Positions 54,025 to 63,777 are shown, counted from the first letter of the stretch. The stretch is 64,000 nt of DNA from Bacillus amyloliquefaciens DSM 7 = ATCC 23350 (GCF_000196735.1 NC_014551.1:3157001-3221000); one strand, 5' to 3'. Made by a program: numbers and translations. Notes: a model not told the origin generated them from the sequence alone.

Positions 54025-54064
54025 ATAAAAAAACGCCGCTGCGCCAGACGGCGCAGGGCGTTTT
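54025..54064. terminator. terminator of yvqJ
   Basis: AAAACGCC(C)TGCGCC-GTCT-GGCGCAG(C)GGCGTTTT with T-run on the minus strand, just after the yvqJ stop. Confidence 0.88.
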
Positions 54065-54073
54065 ACGGAAATG

Positions 54074-55342
54074 CTAGATTCTGACGCTCGCTTCTTTTTC
54101 CCTGATGAGATCGGAGCGTTCCGCTTTGGCCAGCTTCGTAAAAAACAATATTCCGAGACCGGACAGGACTTCGACGAGACCGCCGGCGGCGATGACTTTT
54201 CCGGAACCGAAAGCGTTAGCCGCGTATCCGCATAGAACCGCACCGAGCGGAATGGATATGTTTGAGATCATATGGATGACGGCATAAACTTGCGGCTGGT
54301 CATCATTGTCCACAGACGTCTGAATAATGGTATATTCCGGCACATTAATAGCACTGACGGCAGATCCGAACGCAAACGCGGCGAGGAAGACGAGCGGCAG
54401 AAAAGTGTTGATGCCCGTGATGAAAAATGCCGCCCCTTCTATGATTCCCGCCGACACAAACAGGAGACCGTATTTGTTCACCTTCACTTTTGCCAAAATA
54501 AAACCCATTAAAAAGGCTCCGCCCGTGCCTGTCGCTTTCAGAAGCGAGTAGATGATCGGCGGCATGTGTAAATCTTCAGCGACATAAACGGCAGAGAGCG
54601 CCTCCCATGGAGCGGCCGCAAAATTCATGAAGATACAGTAGATAGCGAGCGGGTATAAAATCTGGTGTTTTCTGACAAGCACAAAACCCCGTTTGAGTCT
54701 TCCGAAATACGTTCCGCGCTGTTTAACGGCGACGGTCTTCTGTTTATCCTGATGAACTTGGTATGCAATAAAGAGTACGAGAAAACCTGATAGAAGATAG
54801 AATATAAGTGCGATAAACAAAGAATAGGCGGGACTGATAAAAGTTAGAAACACCCCGCTCAGCGTAATAGCGGCAAGCCTGACGATCTGGCCGGATGACT
54901 GGATGACCGCATTCGCTTTCTGCAGGCTGTTTTCTCCGACAATATTGGGGATTAACGAGATGGATGCAGGATTATAAGCGGCTCCCGTGGCTGAATGCAC
55001 GATCATGAGGAGCATGACAAACCATAAAGGAGAGAAACCGTTAAAATAACAGACCGGAATGATTAACACGACCGCCGCGCGCGTGAGGTCGGAAAAATAC
55101 ATCCAGAATTTCAGCGTATGCTGCTTCATAAAAGGCCCGGTAATCGGCGCCAGCATCGCCTCCGGAAGGAACGTGACCGCAATCAGCAGAGCCGTGCCGA
55201 TCGCGCCTTCTCCGTCAAAAATCAAAAACCATAGAATGGAATTAAAGGCAAAACCGTCTCCCGACAATTTGACAAGCCTTGAGATAAACAGAAAGGTGAA
55301 ATTTTTATTCCAGATGCTCTCGCTCTTATTATATGTATCCAT
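54074..55342 (-). CDS. yvqJ: YvqJ, MFS transporter
   Basis: A 422-residue major facilitator with 12 predicted helices, of the enterobactin-exporter/macrolide-efflux type (SATGAAYNPASISLIPNIVGENSLQKANAVIQSSGQIVRLAA is the typical loop 4-5 region, about residues 118-158). The substrate is unknown. Encoded upstream of the lia operon on the same strand but separated by a terminator. Confidence 0.88.
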   Translation of the reverse strand: MDTYNKSESIWNKNFTFLFISRLVKLSGDGFAFNSILWFLIFDGEGAIGTALLIAVTFLPEAMLAPITGPFMKQHTLKFWMYFSDLTRAAVVLIIPVCYFNGFSPLWFVMLLMIVHSATGAAYNPASISLIPNIVGENSLQKANAVIQSSGQIVRLAAITLSGVFLTFISPAYSLFIALIFYLLSGFLVLFIAYQVHQDKQKTVAVKQRGTYFGRLKRGFVLVRKHQILYPLAIYCIFMNFAAAPWEALSAVYVAEDLHMPPIIYSLLKATGTGGAFLMGFILAKVKVNKYGLLFVSAGIIEGAAFFITGINTFLPLVFLAAFAFGSAVSAINVPEYTIIQTSVDNDDQPQVYAVIHMISNISIPLGAVLCGYAANAFGSGKVIAAGGLVEVLSGLGILFFTKLAKAERSDLIREKEASVRI

Positions 55343-55466
55343 CTATCAAATCCCCCATTATTTTACAGCATTTCTTATAATATCTCATTTTTTAATTTTT
55401 CAGTCAATAATGCATAAGATACATTTTCCTACTGGCAATAAGGGTTCAAATGATGGGTATCTCCAC

Positions 55467-55497
55467 AAAAAAACAGCCGGCATGCTGCCGCCGGCTG
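55467..55497 (-). terminator. terminator of the yvrCBA-yvqK operon
   Basis: On the minus strand CAGCCGGC-GGCAGCAT-GCCGGCTG followed by TTTTTTT, just past the yvqK stop. Confidence 0.9.
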
Positions 55498-55506
55498 AAT
55501 GAAACG

Positions 55507-56076
55507 TTATTCATCCTCACGGAATACTGCGGCGCTTCTCTCATACTCTATATCCTTAACGCCTTGTCTTGTGTTGATTGCTCTTGCCGCCGCAAAAAAA
55601 TAATCAGACAGGCGGTTCAAGTAACGCAGCACCGTATCGTTTATCTCTTCTGTTTTGCCCAGTTTCACGGTGAGACGCTCCGCCCGTCTTGTGACGGTCC
55701 GCGCGATGTGAAGTTGAGCAGCCGCCTTATGCCCGCCCGGAAGAATAAATTTCTCAAGCGGGGGCGCTTCAGCCGTATAACGGTCTATGCAGTCTTCCAA
55801 TACGGAAATAGATTTCTCTCTCAATTTATAGTTCTTATGCTCAGTGACAGTCGCCAAATCGCCGCCGCAGTCAAACAGCTCGTGCTGAATGTTTCGGAGT
55901 TCGGCTTTCAGATCACCGCAATTCTCACAATCAGCAAGCTCCGCAAGCGCAAGCCCGATAAAACTGTTCAGCTCATCAATCGTCCCGTAGCTCTCAACCC
56001 GCAGACTGTCTTTATCCGTTCTGCCGCCGATCAGGCTTGTCTGTCCTTTATCGCCGGTTTTCGTATAGAGCTTCAT
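55507..56076 (-). CDS. yvqK: YvqK, PduO-type cob(I)alamin adenosyltransferase
   Basis: Corrinoid adenosyltransferase of 189 residues, making adenosylcobalamin from ATP and cob(I)alamin. The ATP-binding KLYTKTGDKGQTSLIGG (residues 2-18) and the conserved ARTVTRRAERL (about 125-135) are clear. ATG 56076 overlaps the yvrA stop and has AGGAGG nine bases upstream. As last gene of a corrinoid-import operon it activates the imported vitamin. Confidence 0.96.
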   Translation of the reverse strand: MKLYTKTGDKGQTSLIGGRTDKDSLRVESYGTIDELNSFIGLALAELADCENCGDLKAELRNIQHELFDCGGDLATVTEHKNYKLREKSISVLEDCIDRYTAEAPPLEKFILPGGHKAAAQLHIARTVTRRAERLTVKLGKTEEINDTVLRYLNRLSDYFFAAARAINTRQGVKDIEYERSAAVFREDE

Positions 56077-57299
56077 CGATCTATTCCTCCTTCTTCCTCC
56101 GCTTTTACACATGCCGCGATCCCGCTTCTGACGGCTTTTTCCGCATGACGGGCGTCCACTGCCTCTCCCGTCTGCAAAGCGGCGATGACAATATCACCAT
56201 TTGCCTGCATTCCGGAAAGAGCCTGCATTCTCGCTTCTGCCGCTGCCGTTAAGAGCCGTACAAATCCCTGTTCATATAAACGTCCGCTGACGAGTGCCCA
56301 AACGGTGTGCCGCGCCGTCACGGCAATCGTAACCGAATCAAACGTCCGGCAGACCAAACCAGCGGCCGCTGAGCCGGAAAGCCGGCGGCTCCATGAAAAA
56401 CCAGATCCGTCAGATGCGGTTGACAACATTCTAAACGGCCGGTCTGTATGAAGCGTTACGGTATTTCCGCTTTTGTTTATCAGAGAGGCGAACGGAACGG
56501 TGACGGATTCTCTTTCTTCCCGCACTTCCGGCTTGAAGGCGATCAGCGGTTTCGGCGACGCTTGTTGGTCAACAGCGCTGACGGTGATGCCGTAAATATC
56601 TTCAATCGTCTCTTGTTTCAAAGCCTGCTCCGGCGGCTGCTTCGAAAAAGCGCGTCCGTCCTTCATCATCAGGAGCTGATCACAGTATTGTCCCGCGGCG
56701 TTGAGGTCGTGAAAAATACTGATGACCGTAAGACCCCTTTCTCTCGTCAGCCGCTTTACCGTATCGAGCAGGTCTTTTTGATATTTGAGATCAAGAAATG
56801 TCGTCGGCTCATCCAGACAAAGCACCTCGGGCTGCTGAGCCAGCGCCTGCGCCAAATAGACGCGCTGCCTTTCTCCGCCGCTCAGATTGCGGACGGATTG
56901 CTGCGCATATCGGGCGATGCCCGCCATTTCCATCGCTTCCCGGATAATGTCTTCGTCGTTTTGGTCCGTCTGTCTGAAGAGTCCTTTTTGAAACGGATAT
57001 CTGCCGAAGGACACCGTTTCTTTGACGGTAAATGTAAAGGCTTGTTCCGTATGCTGCGGCAAAACGGCCATGATTTTCGCAAGCTCCCGCGGCTTGTATC
57101 TGCCGATGGGCTTGCCTGCTGCGAGCACCTCGCCTTTTGAGGGAGGGAGCACCCCCGTCAGCAGTTTCATCAGTGTTGTTTTTCCTGAGCCGTTCGGACC
57201 GAGTATGCCGACAAATTCACCCTTTTCGGCGGTAAAGCTGACATCCTCTACAATCATCCGCCCTCCGTACCCGCCGGACAGGCTGCTCACCCTGATCAT
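56073..57299 (-). CDS. yvrA: YvrA, cobalamin ABC ATPase with C-terminal extension
   Basis: BtuD-type ATPase, 408 residues. The ATPase part is residues 1-255 (GPNGSGKTTLMK; LSGGERQRVYLAQAL; VLCLDEPTTFLDL). About 150 further residues follow (MLSTASDGSGFSWSRRL...TFDSVTIAVTARHT...ALSGMQANGDIVIAALQTG), which resemble the adenosylcobinamide amidohydrolase CbiZ, though the family's usual active-site stretch is not obvious. It overlaps yvrB and yvqK by four bases each. Confidence 0.9.
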   Translation of the reverse strand: MIRVSSLSGGYGGRMIVEDVSFTAEKGEFVGILGPNGSGKTTLMKLLTGVLPPSKGEVLAAGKPIGRYKPRELAKIMAVLPQHTEQAFTFTVKETVSFGRYPFQKGLFRQTDQNDEDIIREAMEMAGIARYAQQSVRNLSGGERQRVYLAQALAQQPEVLCLDEPTTFLDLKYQKDLLDTVKRLTRERGLTVISIFHDLNAAGQYCDQLLMMKDGRAFSKQPPEQALKQETIEDIYGITVSAVDQQASPKPLIAFKPEVREERESVTVPFASLINKSGNTVTLHTDRPFRMLSTASDGSGFSWSRRLSGSAAAGLVCRTFDSVTIAVTARHTVWALVSGRLYEQGFVRLLTAAAEARMQALSGMQANGDIVIAALQTGEAVDARHAEKAVRSGIAACVKAEEEGGIDR

Positions 57300-58342
57300 A
57301 AGCGTTTCCCTCCATGGTGCTGACGAAGCAGAATCAAGGCAAATACAGGCGCTCCCGCCAATGCCGTCATAATGCCGATCGGCAATTCGACAGGTTCAAT
57401 AACGGTGCGGGAAAACAAATCCGCCAAAATGAGAAAACCGGCGCCCGTCAGTGCTGACAGCGGCAGTAAATGGCGATGATCCGTTCCCCATAAAAGCCGC
57501 GTCACATGAGGAATGACAAGGCCGACAAACCCGATCGTCCCCGATACGGCAACCGCTCCTCCCGTCAGCAGAGATCCGGCGGTAATCATCAGCAGTTTTC
57601 TCTTTCCCGTACTGACGCCTAAAAGCCTTGCCTTTTCTTCTCCATAGGTCATAATGTTTAATTCTCTGCCGTTGATAAGCAGAAGCGCCGTCCCGGCCAG
57701 AAAAAAAGGCAGAAACAGCGCGACATAGCCCCAGCCCCTCATTGACACACTGCCTAACAGCCAGCGGACAATCGGGAGCAGATCATTTCCCGTTAAAGCG
57801 ATCACAAGCGAAATGAGGGCTCCGAGAAAAGAATTCATGATGATGCCTGTCAAAATGAGCGTCGAAACCGACATGGACGCATGAACGAGGCGGCTGAAAA
57901 AAAGAACCGCCGCCATGACCGCAATGGCTGCGGCAATGCTGACGACCGGAAGTGTGAACCGGCCGATGACGGGAATCTGAATGCCGAAAAACAAAGTGAT
58001 AACGGCTCCCGCCGAGGCTCCTGAAGATACCCCGAGTGTATAAGGGTCGGCGAGCGGATTTTTCAGAAGCCCCTGAAACGCCGCTCCCGCAATGGATAAC
58101 GCGGCACCGACAAGGGCTGCCAGAACGACTCTCGGCAGACGGATATTCATCATAATATTTACATTCATGGGATCAACAGAGGAGGTCCGGCCGATCCCGA
58201 TCAAAAAAACGTCGGATAAAGGGATATGCAGACTGCCGATTGAAATGCCGAGTGCCGTACAAACGGCTAAAAACAGCAGACTGATCGTGTAGGCCAGCGG
58301 GCGGTTACTTTTTAAACGTTTCAGGATAAACGCTTTCTGCAA
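57296..58342 (-). CDS. yvrB: YvrB, cobalamin ABC permease
   Basis: A 348-residue FecCD/BtuC-type permease with about ten helices. The family blocks NIRLPRVVLAALVGAALSIAGAAFQGLLKNPLADPYTLGVSSGASAGAV (about residues 68-115) and GTIGFVGLVIPHVTRLLWGTDHR (about 265-287) are clear. It overlaps yvrC by 38 bases and yvrA by four. Confidence 0.95.
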   Translation of the reverse strand: MQKAFILKRLKSNRPLAYTISLLFLAVCTALGISIGSLHIPLSDVFLIGIGRTSSVDPMNVNIMMNIRLPRVVLAALVGAALSIAGAAFQGLLKNPLADPYTLGVSSGASAGAVITLFFGIQIPVIGRFTLPVVSIAAAIAVMAAVLFFSRLVHASMSVSTLILTGIIMNSFLGALISLVIALTGNDLLPIVRWLLGSVSMRGWGYVALFLPFFLAGTALLLINGRELNIMTYGEEKARLLGVSTGKRKLLMITAGSLLTGGAVAVSGTIGFVGLVIPHVTRLLWGTDHRHLLPLSALTGAGFLILADLFSRTVIEPVELPIGIMTALAGAPVFALILLRQHHGGKRL

Positions 58343-59249
58343 GCTTCTCGACCCCTTTTACCAGACGCGGGCCAGAGCGTGTGACAAGGTCAGGATCAAC
58401 AGAATAGACGTTGTGGTGTTTGACCGCATTGACGGCACCCCAGCCGGCGCGTTTTTCCACTTCAGCGGCCTTTACGCCGTCTGTCGTAATGATGACATCC
58501 GGATTCATTTTGACAATCGCTTCATCCGTCAGCTGCACCCAGCCGGTCTGGCTGCCGGCGGCGTTTTTCGCATGTATATCTTCAAGCATTTCGTTCATAA
58601 ACGTGCCTTTTCCCGTCGTGTATCCGTCAGGAGAAACTTCGACGAATACTTTCTTTTCATCTTTTTCAGAAATGGCCGCCGCTTTCTTTTCTATGGCGGA
58701 AAGGTCGGATTTCATCGATTTGATCAGCTTGTCCGCCTGCTTTTCTTTGCCGGCCGCTTTTCCGATCATGCTGATTGATTTGTACACTTCTTGGAACGAT
58801 TGAGCGTCATTGACCGTTAATACGGTGATGCCCGCATCTTTTAATTGCTTCATCGCATCGGCGGAAGCGGACATAGAGGACGCGTGGGCAAGCACGAGAT
58901 CCGGCTTCAGCGCGATGACTTTCTCAGCGTTCACATTCATATCTCCGACTTTCGGTTTTTTTACCGCTTCTTTCGGATATGTATCATTTGTCGTGACGCC
59001 TGCGACCTTATCTCCGAGCCCCAGCGCGTATGTAATTTCCGTATTGCTCGGCATGAGGGAAACGATTTTTTCCGGCGCCTGCTTTATGGTTACTTTTTCG
59101 TTTGCGGCATCCTTAATGGTTACCGGAAATGCTTCGGCTGAGACGGCTTTTTGTTTTGCCGCGCTTCCTTCTTCTTGTGCGCCGGAACAGCCGGCGACCA
59201 TAAAGGCGGTGACAAAGAGCGCCGCCCAGACGGCAGTGATTTTCTTCAT
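58305..59249 (-). CDS. yvrC: YvrC, corrinoid-binding lipoprotein
   Basis: A 314-residue BtuF-type solute-binding protein. Lipoprotein signal AALFVTAFMVAGCSGAQ (Cys about 21), then IVSLMPSNTEITYALGLGDKVAGVT and the inter-lobe helix, typical of iron/cobalamin-binding proteins. GGGGGAG precedes the ATG. It is the first gene of yvrCBA-yvqK. The region upstream of it shows no B12 riboswitch. Confidence 0.94.
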   Translation of the reverse strand: MKKITAVWAALFVTAFMVAGCSGAQEEGSAAKQKAVSAEAFPVTIKDAANEKVTIKQAPEKIVSLMPSNTEITYALGLGDKVAGVTTNDTYPKEAVKKPKVGDMNVNAEKVIALKPDLVLAHASSMSASADAMKQLKDAGITVLTVNDAQSFQEVYKSISMIGKAAGKEKQADKLIKSMKSDLSAIEKKAAAISEKDEKKVFVEVSPDGYTTGKGTFMNEMLEDIHAKNAAGSQTGWVQLTDEAIVKMNPDVIITTDGVKAAEVEKRAGWGAVNAVKHHNVYSVDPDLVTRSGPRLVKGVEKLAESVYPETFKK

Positions 59250-59437
59250 TCTTTTAACTCCCCCTGGTTATGGTAAACGATTGTCTCTTTGACATTCGTA
59301 TCCTTTTTTCGCAGTAATTATACTATAAGTCTGTCAGGCTTGTATATCCGGCCTTTTTTGCATTAAAGCAAATTGTTCGTAAACACTAAAACCCATCATG
59401 TATACTGTTACACAATCATGTTAAGAGGAGGATCATC

Positions 59438-60229
59438 ATGGAATTACAGCTTGAACGAAAGCTCATTTTGATTACAGGATCAACTTCAGGCATCGGAAAA
59501 GCCGCGGCAAAAAGCTTTTTAGCCGAAGGCGCCGAGGTGATTGTAAACGGAAGAAAAAAAGAAACCGTGGAACGGACGGTTGAGGAGCTTTCCGCTTACG
59601 GAACGGTTCACGGCATCGCCGCTGATTTATCGCGTCAGGATGAAGCGGATGACCTGATGAAGCGCGCCGGCGGAATCGGAGAAGTCGATATTCTCGTCAA
59701 TAACCTCGGATTTTTTGAAGTAAAAGACTTCGCTGAGGTGACTGATGATGAATGGACCCGGTATTTTGAAGTGAATGTCATGAGCGCCGTGCGCCTGTGC
59801 CGGCGTTTTCTGCCGCAAATGCTCGAAAGAAACAGCGGTCGGATTCTGAACATCTCTAGTGAAGCCGGTGTCAAACCGCTTGCGCAAATGATTCCGTATT
59901 CAATGACGAAAACGGCGTTAATCAGCTTGTCTCGGGGAATGGCGGAAATGACGAAAGGCACAAATGTCACGGTAAACTCCGTGCTGCCCGGACCGACATG
60001 GACCGAAGGCGTCGCTTCTTACATGGAAGGAGCCGCTAAGGCTGCCGGAGAAGATACGGACAGCTTCGTCCGGGATTATTTTAAAGTGAATGAACCGACG
60101 TCCTTGATTCAGCGCTACGCAACGCCGGAAGAAGTCGCCAATACGATTGTATTTCTCGCTTCAGATGCGGCATCTGCCATTAACGGCATCGCACAGCGGG
60201 TTGAAGGCGGCATCATCCGCTCCATTTAA
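59438..60229 (+). CDS. yvrD: YvrD, short-chain dehydrogenase/reductase
   Basis: A 263-residue classical SDR with LITGSTSGIGKAAAKSF (about 11-27), VNNLGFFEVKDF (about 87) and the catalytic Ser (ISSEAG) and Tyr-x3-Lys (IPYSMTKTALISL, about 153-157). The C-terminal LASDAASAINGIAQRVEGG is the usual dimer/cofactor end. Substrate unknown. AAGAGGAGG precedes the ATG. Confidence 0.93.
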   Translation: MELQLERKLILITGSTSGIGKAAAKSFLAEGAEVIVNGRKKETVERTVEELSAYGTVHGIAADLSRQDEADDLMKRAGGIGEVDILVNNLGFFEVKDFAEVTDDEWTRYFEVNVMSAVRLCRRFLPQMLERNSGRILNISSEAGVKPLAQMIPYSMTKTALISLSRGMAEMTKGTNVTVNSVLPGPTWTEGVASYMEGAAKAAGEDTDSFVRDYFKVNEPTSLIQRYATPEEVANTIVFLASDAASAINGIAQRVEGGIIRSI

Positions 60230-60231
60230 CC

Positions 60232-60281
60232 AAAAAAAGCCCGGCACAATGGGAACTCCCATATATGCCAGGGCTTTTTTT
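60232..60281. terminator. bidirectional terminator between yvrD and yvrE
   Basis: AAAAAAGCCCGGCA and TGCCAGGGCTTTTTTT, with one bulge, flank an inner GGGAACTCCC hairpin; serves the convergent genes. Confidence 0.9.
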
Positions 60282-61158
60282 ATATCATGCCTGCAAACGG
60301 AACCGGCTCCCAGCCGCCCGTCTCAAGCTCTGCGGAAAACAGGCCGCCCGCATGCGGCTGCTCAAGTCTTTCGGCTTCCGTCAATTTTTCCGTCGCGGTC
60401 GTAATGTATAATGTGTTAAGCTCTTTGCCTCCGAACGCGCAGCAGGTGACGTATTTTGCGGGAACTTCAATAGATGCGATTTCCTTATGCGAAAACGGGT
60501 CAATCCGGACGGCACGGCCGCCTCCGAACAGAGCCACCCACAGCATTCCGTCCCGGTCAATGGTCATTCCGTCGGGAGATCCTTGCGACTTCGGAAATCG
60601 GTAAACCGTTTTCGGATCTGATACGGCTCCGGTTTCCGGATCGTATGAATAACGGACGATTTCCTGCGTCGGAGTATCGATATAATACATCAGGTTTCGG
60701 TCTCGATCCCAATCCAGACCGTTCGAAGTAGAGACCTGGTCTTTTATTTTGGCAAGGCTGCCGTCCGTATTCAGACGGTACAGCGAAGCCTCCTCTTCTT
60801 TGCCTTCCATGCTCGTCGTTCCCGCCCATAATCTTCCGGACGGGTCGCACTTGGCGTCATTGAAACGGATATCTTCCCGCATGTCTTTCGGCTGCTTCAT
60901 CTTCGTCAACGTATCTTCCTGCAGATTGTACAGGTAAAAACCGTCTTTCATCGTCATCACCAGCTCTTCCTTTGAATACAAAGCCAGAGCCGTTACGAAT
61001 GATTTGAATTTAACGGAACGGTTGATTCCGTCAGCCGGAGTAAAGATATGGAGCTGGCTGCCCAGTATATCCACCCAGTACAGGCATTCCTTGTCCTTAT
61101 CCCATAAGGGGCCTTCTCCGATCACCGCTCTCGTATCTGCTCGTAATGCTGCTTCCAT
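60280..61158 (-). CDS. yvrE: YvrE, SMP-30/gluconolactonase family protein
   Basis: A 292-residue six-bladed beta-propeller lactonase. The metal ligands are in VIGEGPLWDKDKECLYWVDI (Glu), STSNGLDWDRD (Asn) and QGSPDGMTIDRDG (Asp). Homologues hydrolyse sugar lactones; the physiological substrate here is unknown. Its stop lies at the edge of the terminator shared with yvrD. Confidence 0.94.
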   Translation of the reverse strand: MEAALRADTRAVIGEGPLWDKDKECLYWVDILGSQLHIFTPADGINRSVKFKSFVTALALYSKEELVMTMKDGFYLYNLQEDTLTKMKQPKDMREDIRFNDAKCDPSGRLWAGTTSMEGKEEEASLYRLNTDGSLAKIKDQVSTSNGLDWDRDRNLMYYIDTPTQEIVRYSYDPETGAVSDPKTVYRFPKSQGSPDGMTIDRDGMLWVALFGGGRAVRIDPFSHKEIASIEVPAKYVTCCAFGGKELNTLYITTATEKLTEAERLEQPHAGGLFSAELETGGWEPVPFAGMI

Positions 61159-61221
61159 GTGTGAACACCTCTTTTGCTTGTCAGTCTCCTATTGTTATTC
61201 CCGACAAAGCGGCGTCCAAAC

Positions 61222-62964
61222 TCAATCTTTTTTAAAAAGAATCGTAATAACCGTTCCGGCGCTGATTCTGCTGTTGACATGAATGGTTCCGTTATGAAGA
61301 TGCACCAGTTCCTTGGCAATGGCGAGTCCGAGCCCCGTTCCTTCTGACGGCCCCTTCGTATTCGTTCCCCGGTAATAACGGTTAAACAGCTGGTGAATCG
61401 TTTCTTCGTCCATTCCTCTTCCGTTATCTTTCACCTTCAGAATCAGCTGTTCGGCTGATTCCTCGAGCACGACCCGAATGGCGGTCCCTTTCTTATTATG
61501 CTTTACGGCGTTTGCCAGCAGATTCTCCAGAATACGGCGGAACCATGCTTCATCAATGGCGAAAAGAATGTCTTCCTTTTTGGTTTCAAAGGCGATGTCA
61601 TAGCCTTCCGAGAACGTGTTTTTCGTGAAATCGTTCGTGACGTTTCTGATAAACGGAACGACGTTGATCAGCCGCCGTTCAATCGGGAGGGCGGCGTTTT
61701 TCAGCCGGTATGTCAAGTTTAAGTCCTCAATCAGCTTCGACATATATTCTGATTTTTCCCGGACGATCTGCCCCATTTCTTTGACTTCCTCCGGGGTCCA
61801 GTCGTATTGCTTCGATTCAAGCATCATGCTGTAGCCGTAAATCGTGCTCAGCGGTGTTTTTAAATCATGGCTGAGTCCGGCGATCCATTCTTCCCTAGTC
61901 GCCTGGATTTTTTCTCTGTTTTTCTTATCCCGCTTCAGCGTATCGGTCAGCTGGTCCATCGATTCGAAAATCTCGGCGAAAAAGCGGAACGGCTGCTTTG
62001 TTTTGCCTTTTTTGTTTTTGCTGACCGGCTGTCCTTTGCGGTTCTTCGGCTCTTCAAGCCGGCCCTTTGATAAATTGACAAGCCATTTGATGGTATGAAA
62101 AAGCGGCCATCCGAAACGGAAAGAGTACCAGATTGTCAGAATACAGATCATTAATACCAAGATTCCGATCAGCAAAAAGAGGGTTTTCATCACATTTCTC
62201 AAAAATGACTTATTAAACTCATGATCGGGGATGTACACGGGGTTCGGCACCGACGCGACCATCCATTTCGTTTTATCGAGTCTTTTAAAAGAAATTTCCC
62301 TCTTATAATTCCACGGCTTGGAATTGTATTTCAGCAATTCAAGCTCATTGACGGTGTTCCGCTCTTTTTTGGTGCTGTTGATATCTCCGAGCAGTCTGCC
62401 GCTGTCCTCGAGAAGATAGACCGCCCCTTTTTCCCGTTTAATATAATCAACCGTGCTTTTTTTATATTGAGAAAGGGAAGCGAGGGACGGCTCCTGTGAT
62501 TCGATGTAAGTGAGAAGCTGCTCGCTGGCGGATTTCCAGCCGAACAGAATCAAATAGGTCTCATTATTAATCGTGACCGTCCAGTAGTTCAGCTTGTAGT
62601 TGTCAAAATTCCGGTACTGATAAATGGATAAGAGATCTTTTCTGCTGTAATGGCTCGGGACGTCTTTCGGCACTCTGTACGCGTAGTCCGTTTTTTCATT
62701 GTCATTAATGATCTGCAGCCAGCCCTTCTGCTTTCTGACTGACATCTTTAAAAATTCATCGACATCCCATGTGCCGTCTTCATTTTTATCAAGCCACGCT
62801 TCAAACGAGTCAGCCGTCGCTTTCGTCAGTCCCGCATTGGCTTCCGCTTCGCTGAAACGCCAATCCAAATAGAAAAAAGAAGCGACGGCCAAAACAGAGA
62901 TCAGCAGGATGACAAGCAGCAGCTGCCCGAAAAAGTGGAGCAGAAATTTTCCGCGCATTCTCAT
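61222..62964 (-). CDS. yvrG: YvrG sensor histidine kinase
   Basis: A 580-residue membrane kinase. Helix 1 is about 8-28, a large outside domain of about 210 residues follows, helix 2 is about 246-270, then a linker, the H-box WIAGLSHDLKTPLSTIYGY (His about 370), the N-box LENLLANAVKHN and GTGLGLAIAKELV. With YvrH it controls cell-envelope genes in B. subtilis, together with the SigO-RsoA system encoded next door. Confidence 0.95.
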   Translation of the reverse strand: MRMRGKFLLHFFGQLLLVILLISVLAVASFFYLDWRFSEAEANAGLTKATADSFEAWLDKNEDGTWDVDEFLKMSVRKQKGWLQIINDNEKTDYAYRVPKDVPSHYSRKDLLSIYQYRNFDNYKLNYWTVTINNETYLILFGWKSASEQLLTYIESQEPSLASLSQYKKSTVDYIKREKGAVYLLEDSGRLLGDINSTKKERNTVNELELLKYNSKPWNYKREISFKRLDKTKWMVASVPNPVYIPDHEFNKSFLRNVMKTLFLLIGILVLMICILTIWYSFRFGWPLFHTIKWLVNLSKGRLEEPKNRKGQPVSKNKKGKTKQPFRFFAEIFESMDQLTDTLKRDKKNREKIQATREEWIAGLSHDLKTPLSTIYGYSMMLESKQYDWTPEEVKEMGQIVREKSEYMSKLIEDLNLTYRLKNAALPIERRLINVVPFIRNVTNDFTKNTFSEGYDIAFETKKEDILFAIDEAWFRRILENLLANAVKHNKKGTAIRVVLEESAEQLILKVKDNGRGMDEETIHQLFNRYYRGTNTKGPSEGTGLGLAIAKELVHLHNGTIHVNSRISAGTVITILFKKD

Positions 62965-63680
62965 GGGCGGGTTCCTTTTTCTCCTTGATCGGGAATAAAC
63001 CGATAGCCGAGGCCGCGCACCGTTACAATATAGGACGGATCGCTTGGGTCTTTTTCAATCTTTTCTCTGAGCTTGCGGATGTGCACCATGACGGTGTTGT
63101 TGTCGCCGTAAGACGGATATCCCCACACTTTTTCATAGATCTGGTCTTTTGAGAGCACCACATCAGGGTGTTCGCAGAAATATTGCAGCAATTGCAAAAG
63201 CTGTGCGGAGCAGCTGACGGGCTCGCCCCCGACAATCAGCTCGGCGTTTTGCGGCGAATAGGAAAAATGGCTGTATGAATACGTCTTCACCGCCGTTTTC
63301 TCTTCGCGCTTATAGGTTCTTTTTAACGTCGCCCTGATCCGCGCCGCCAATTCGAGCGGATTAAACGGCTTTGTTATATAATCATCAGCTCCCAATGCAA
63401 ATCCTGACAGCTTATCCGCATCAGAAGACCGGGCAGTCAGAAAAAAGATCGGAGCATCGGTATAGTTCCGGATTTCGGTGCATGCTTCAAAACCGGACAT
63501 GCCTTCCATCATCACATCCAGCACGAGCAGATCCGCGGTTTCATGTTTAACAAATTCAATCGCTTCCTCGGCGCTGCCGGCTGTCTTAATGTTGTGATAG
63601 CCTTCTTTGACGAGAACGCGTTTGACCATATCAACGATCGCCTTCTCATCGTCTACAATTAAAATTGACGCATTTTCCAC
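62961..63680 (-). CDS. yvrH: YvrH response regulator
   Basis: OmpR-type regulator, 239 residues. Asp about 55 in LLVLDVMMEGMSG, switch Lys in ADDYITKPFNPLEL, winged helix ending in TVMVHIRKLREKIEKDPSDPSYIVTVRGLGYRF. ATGA overlap with yvrG. In B. subtilis it activates sigO-rsoA and autolysin-related genes. Confidence 0.95.
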   Translation of the reverse strand: MENASILIVDDEKAIVDMVKRVLVKEGYHNIKTAGSAEEAIEFVKHETADLLVLDVMMEGMSGFEACTEIRNYTDAPIFFLTARSSDADKLSGFALGADDYITKPFNPLELAARIRATLKRTYKREEKTAVKTYSYSHFSYSPQNAELIVGGEPVSCSAQLLQLLQYFCEHPDVVLSKDQIYEKVWGYPSYGDNNTVMVHIRKLREKIEKDPSDPSYIVTVRGLGYRFIPDQGEKGTRP

Positions 63681-63777
63681 CTTGGACGTTCCTTTCTCTT
63701 TGTTTTTTTCATCATATCATTATATGGTTAAGATTTGGTACTTTTTTAGTGCGGAGGTCTTGCGGGGAGACAGAAAA

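Noticed and set aside
59270..59300. A Fur-like box in the yvrC leader
   Set aside because: The resemblance (AACGATTGTCTCTTTGACATT) is too weak to the 7-1-7 consensus to claim regulation.
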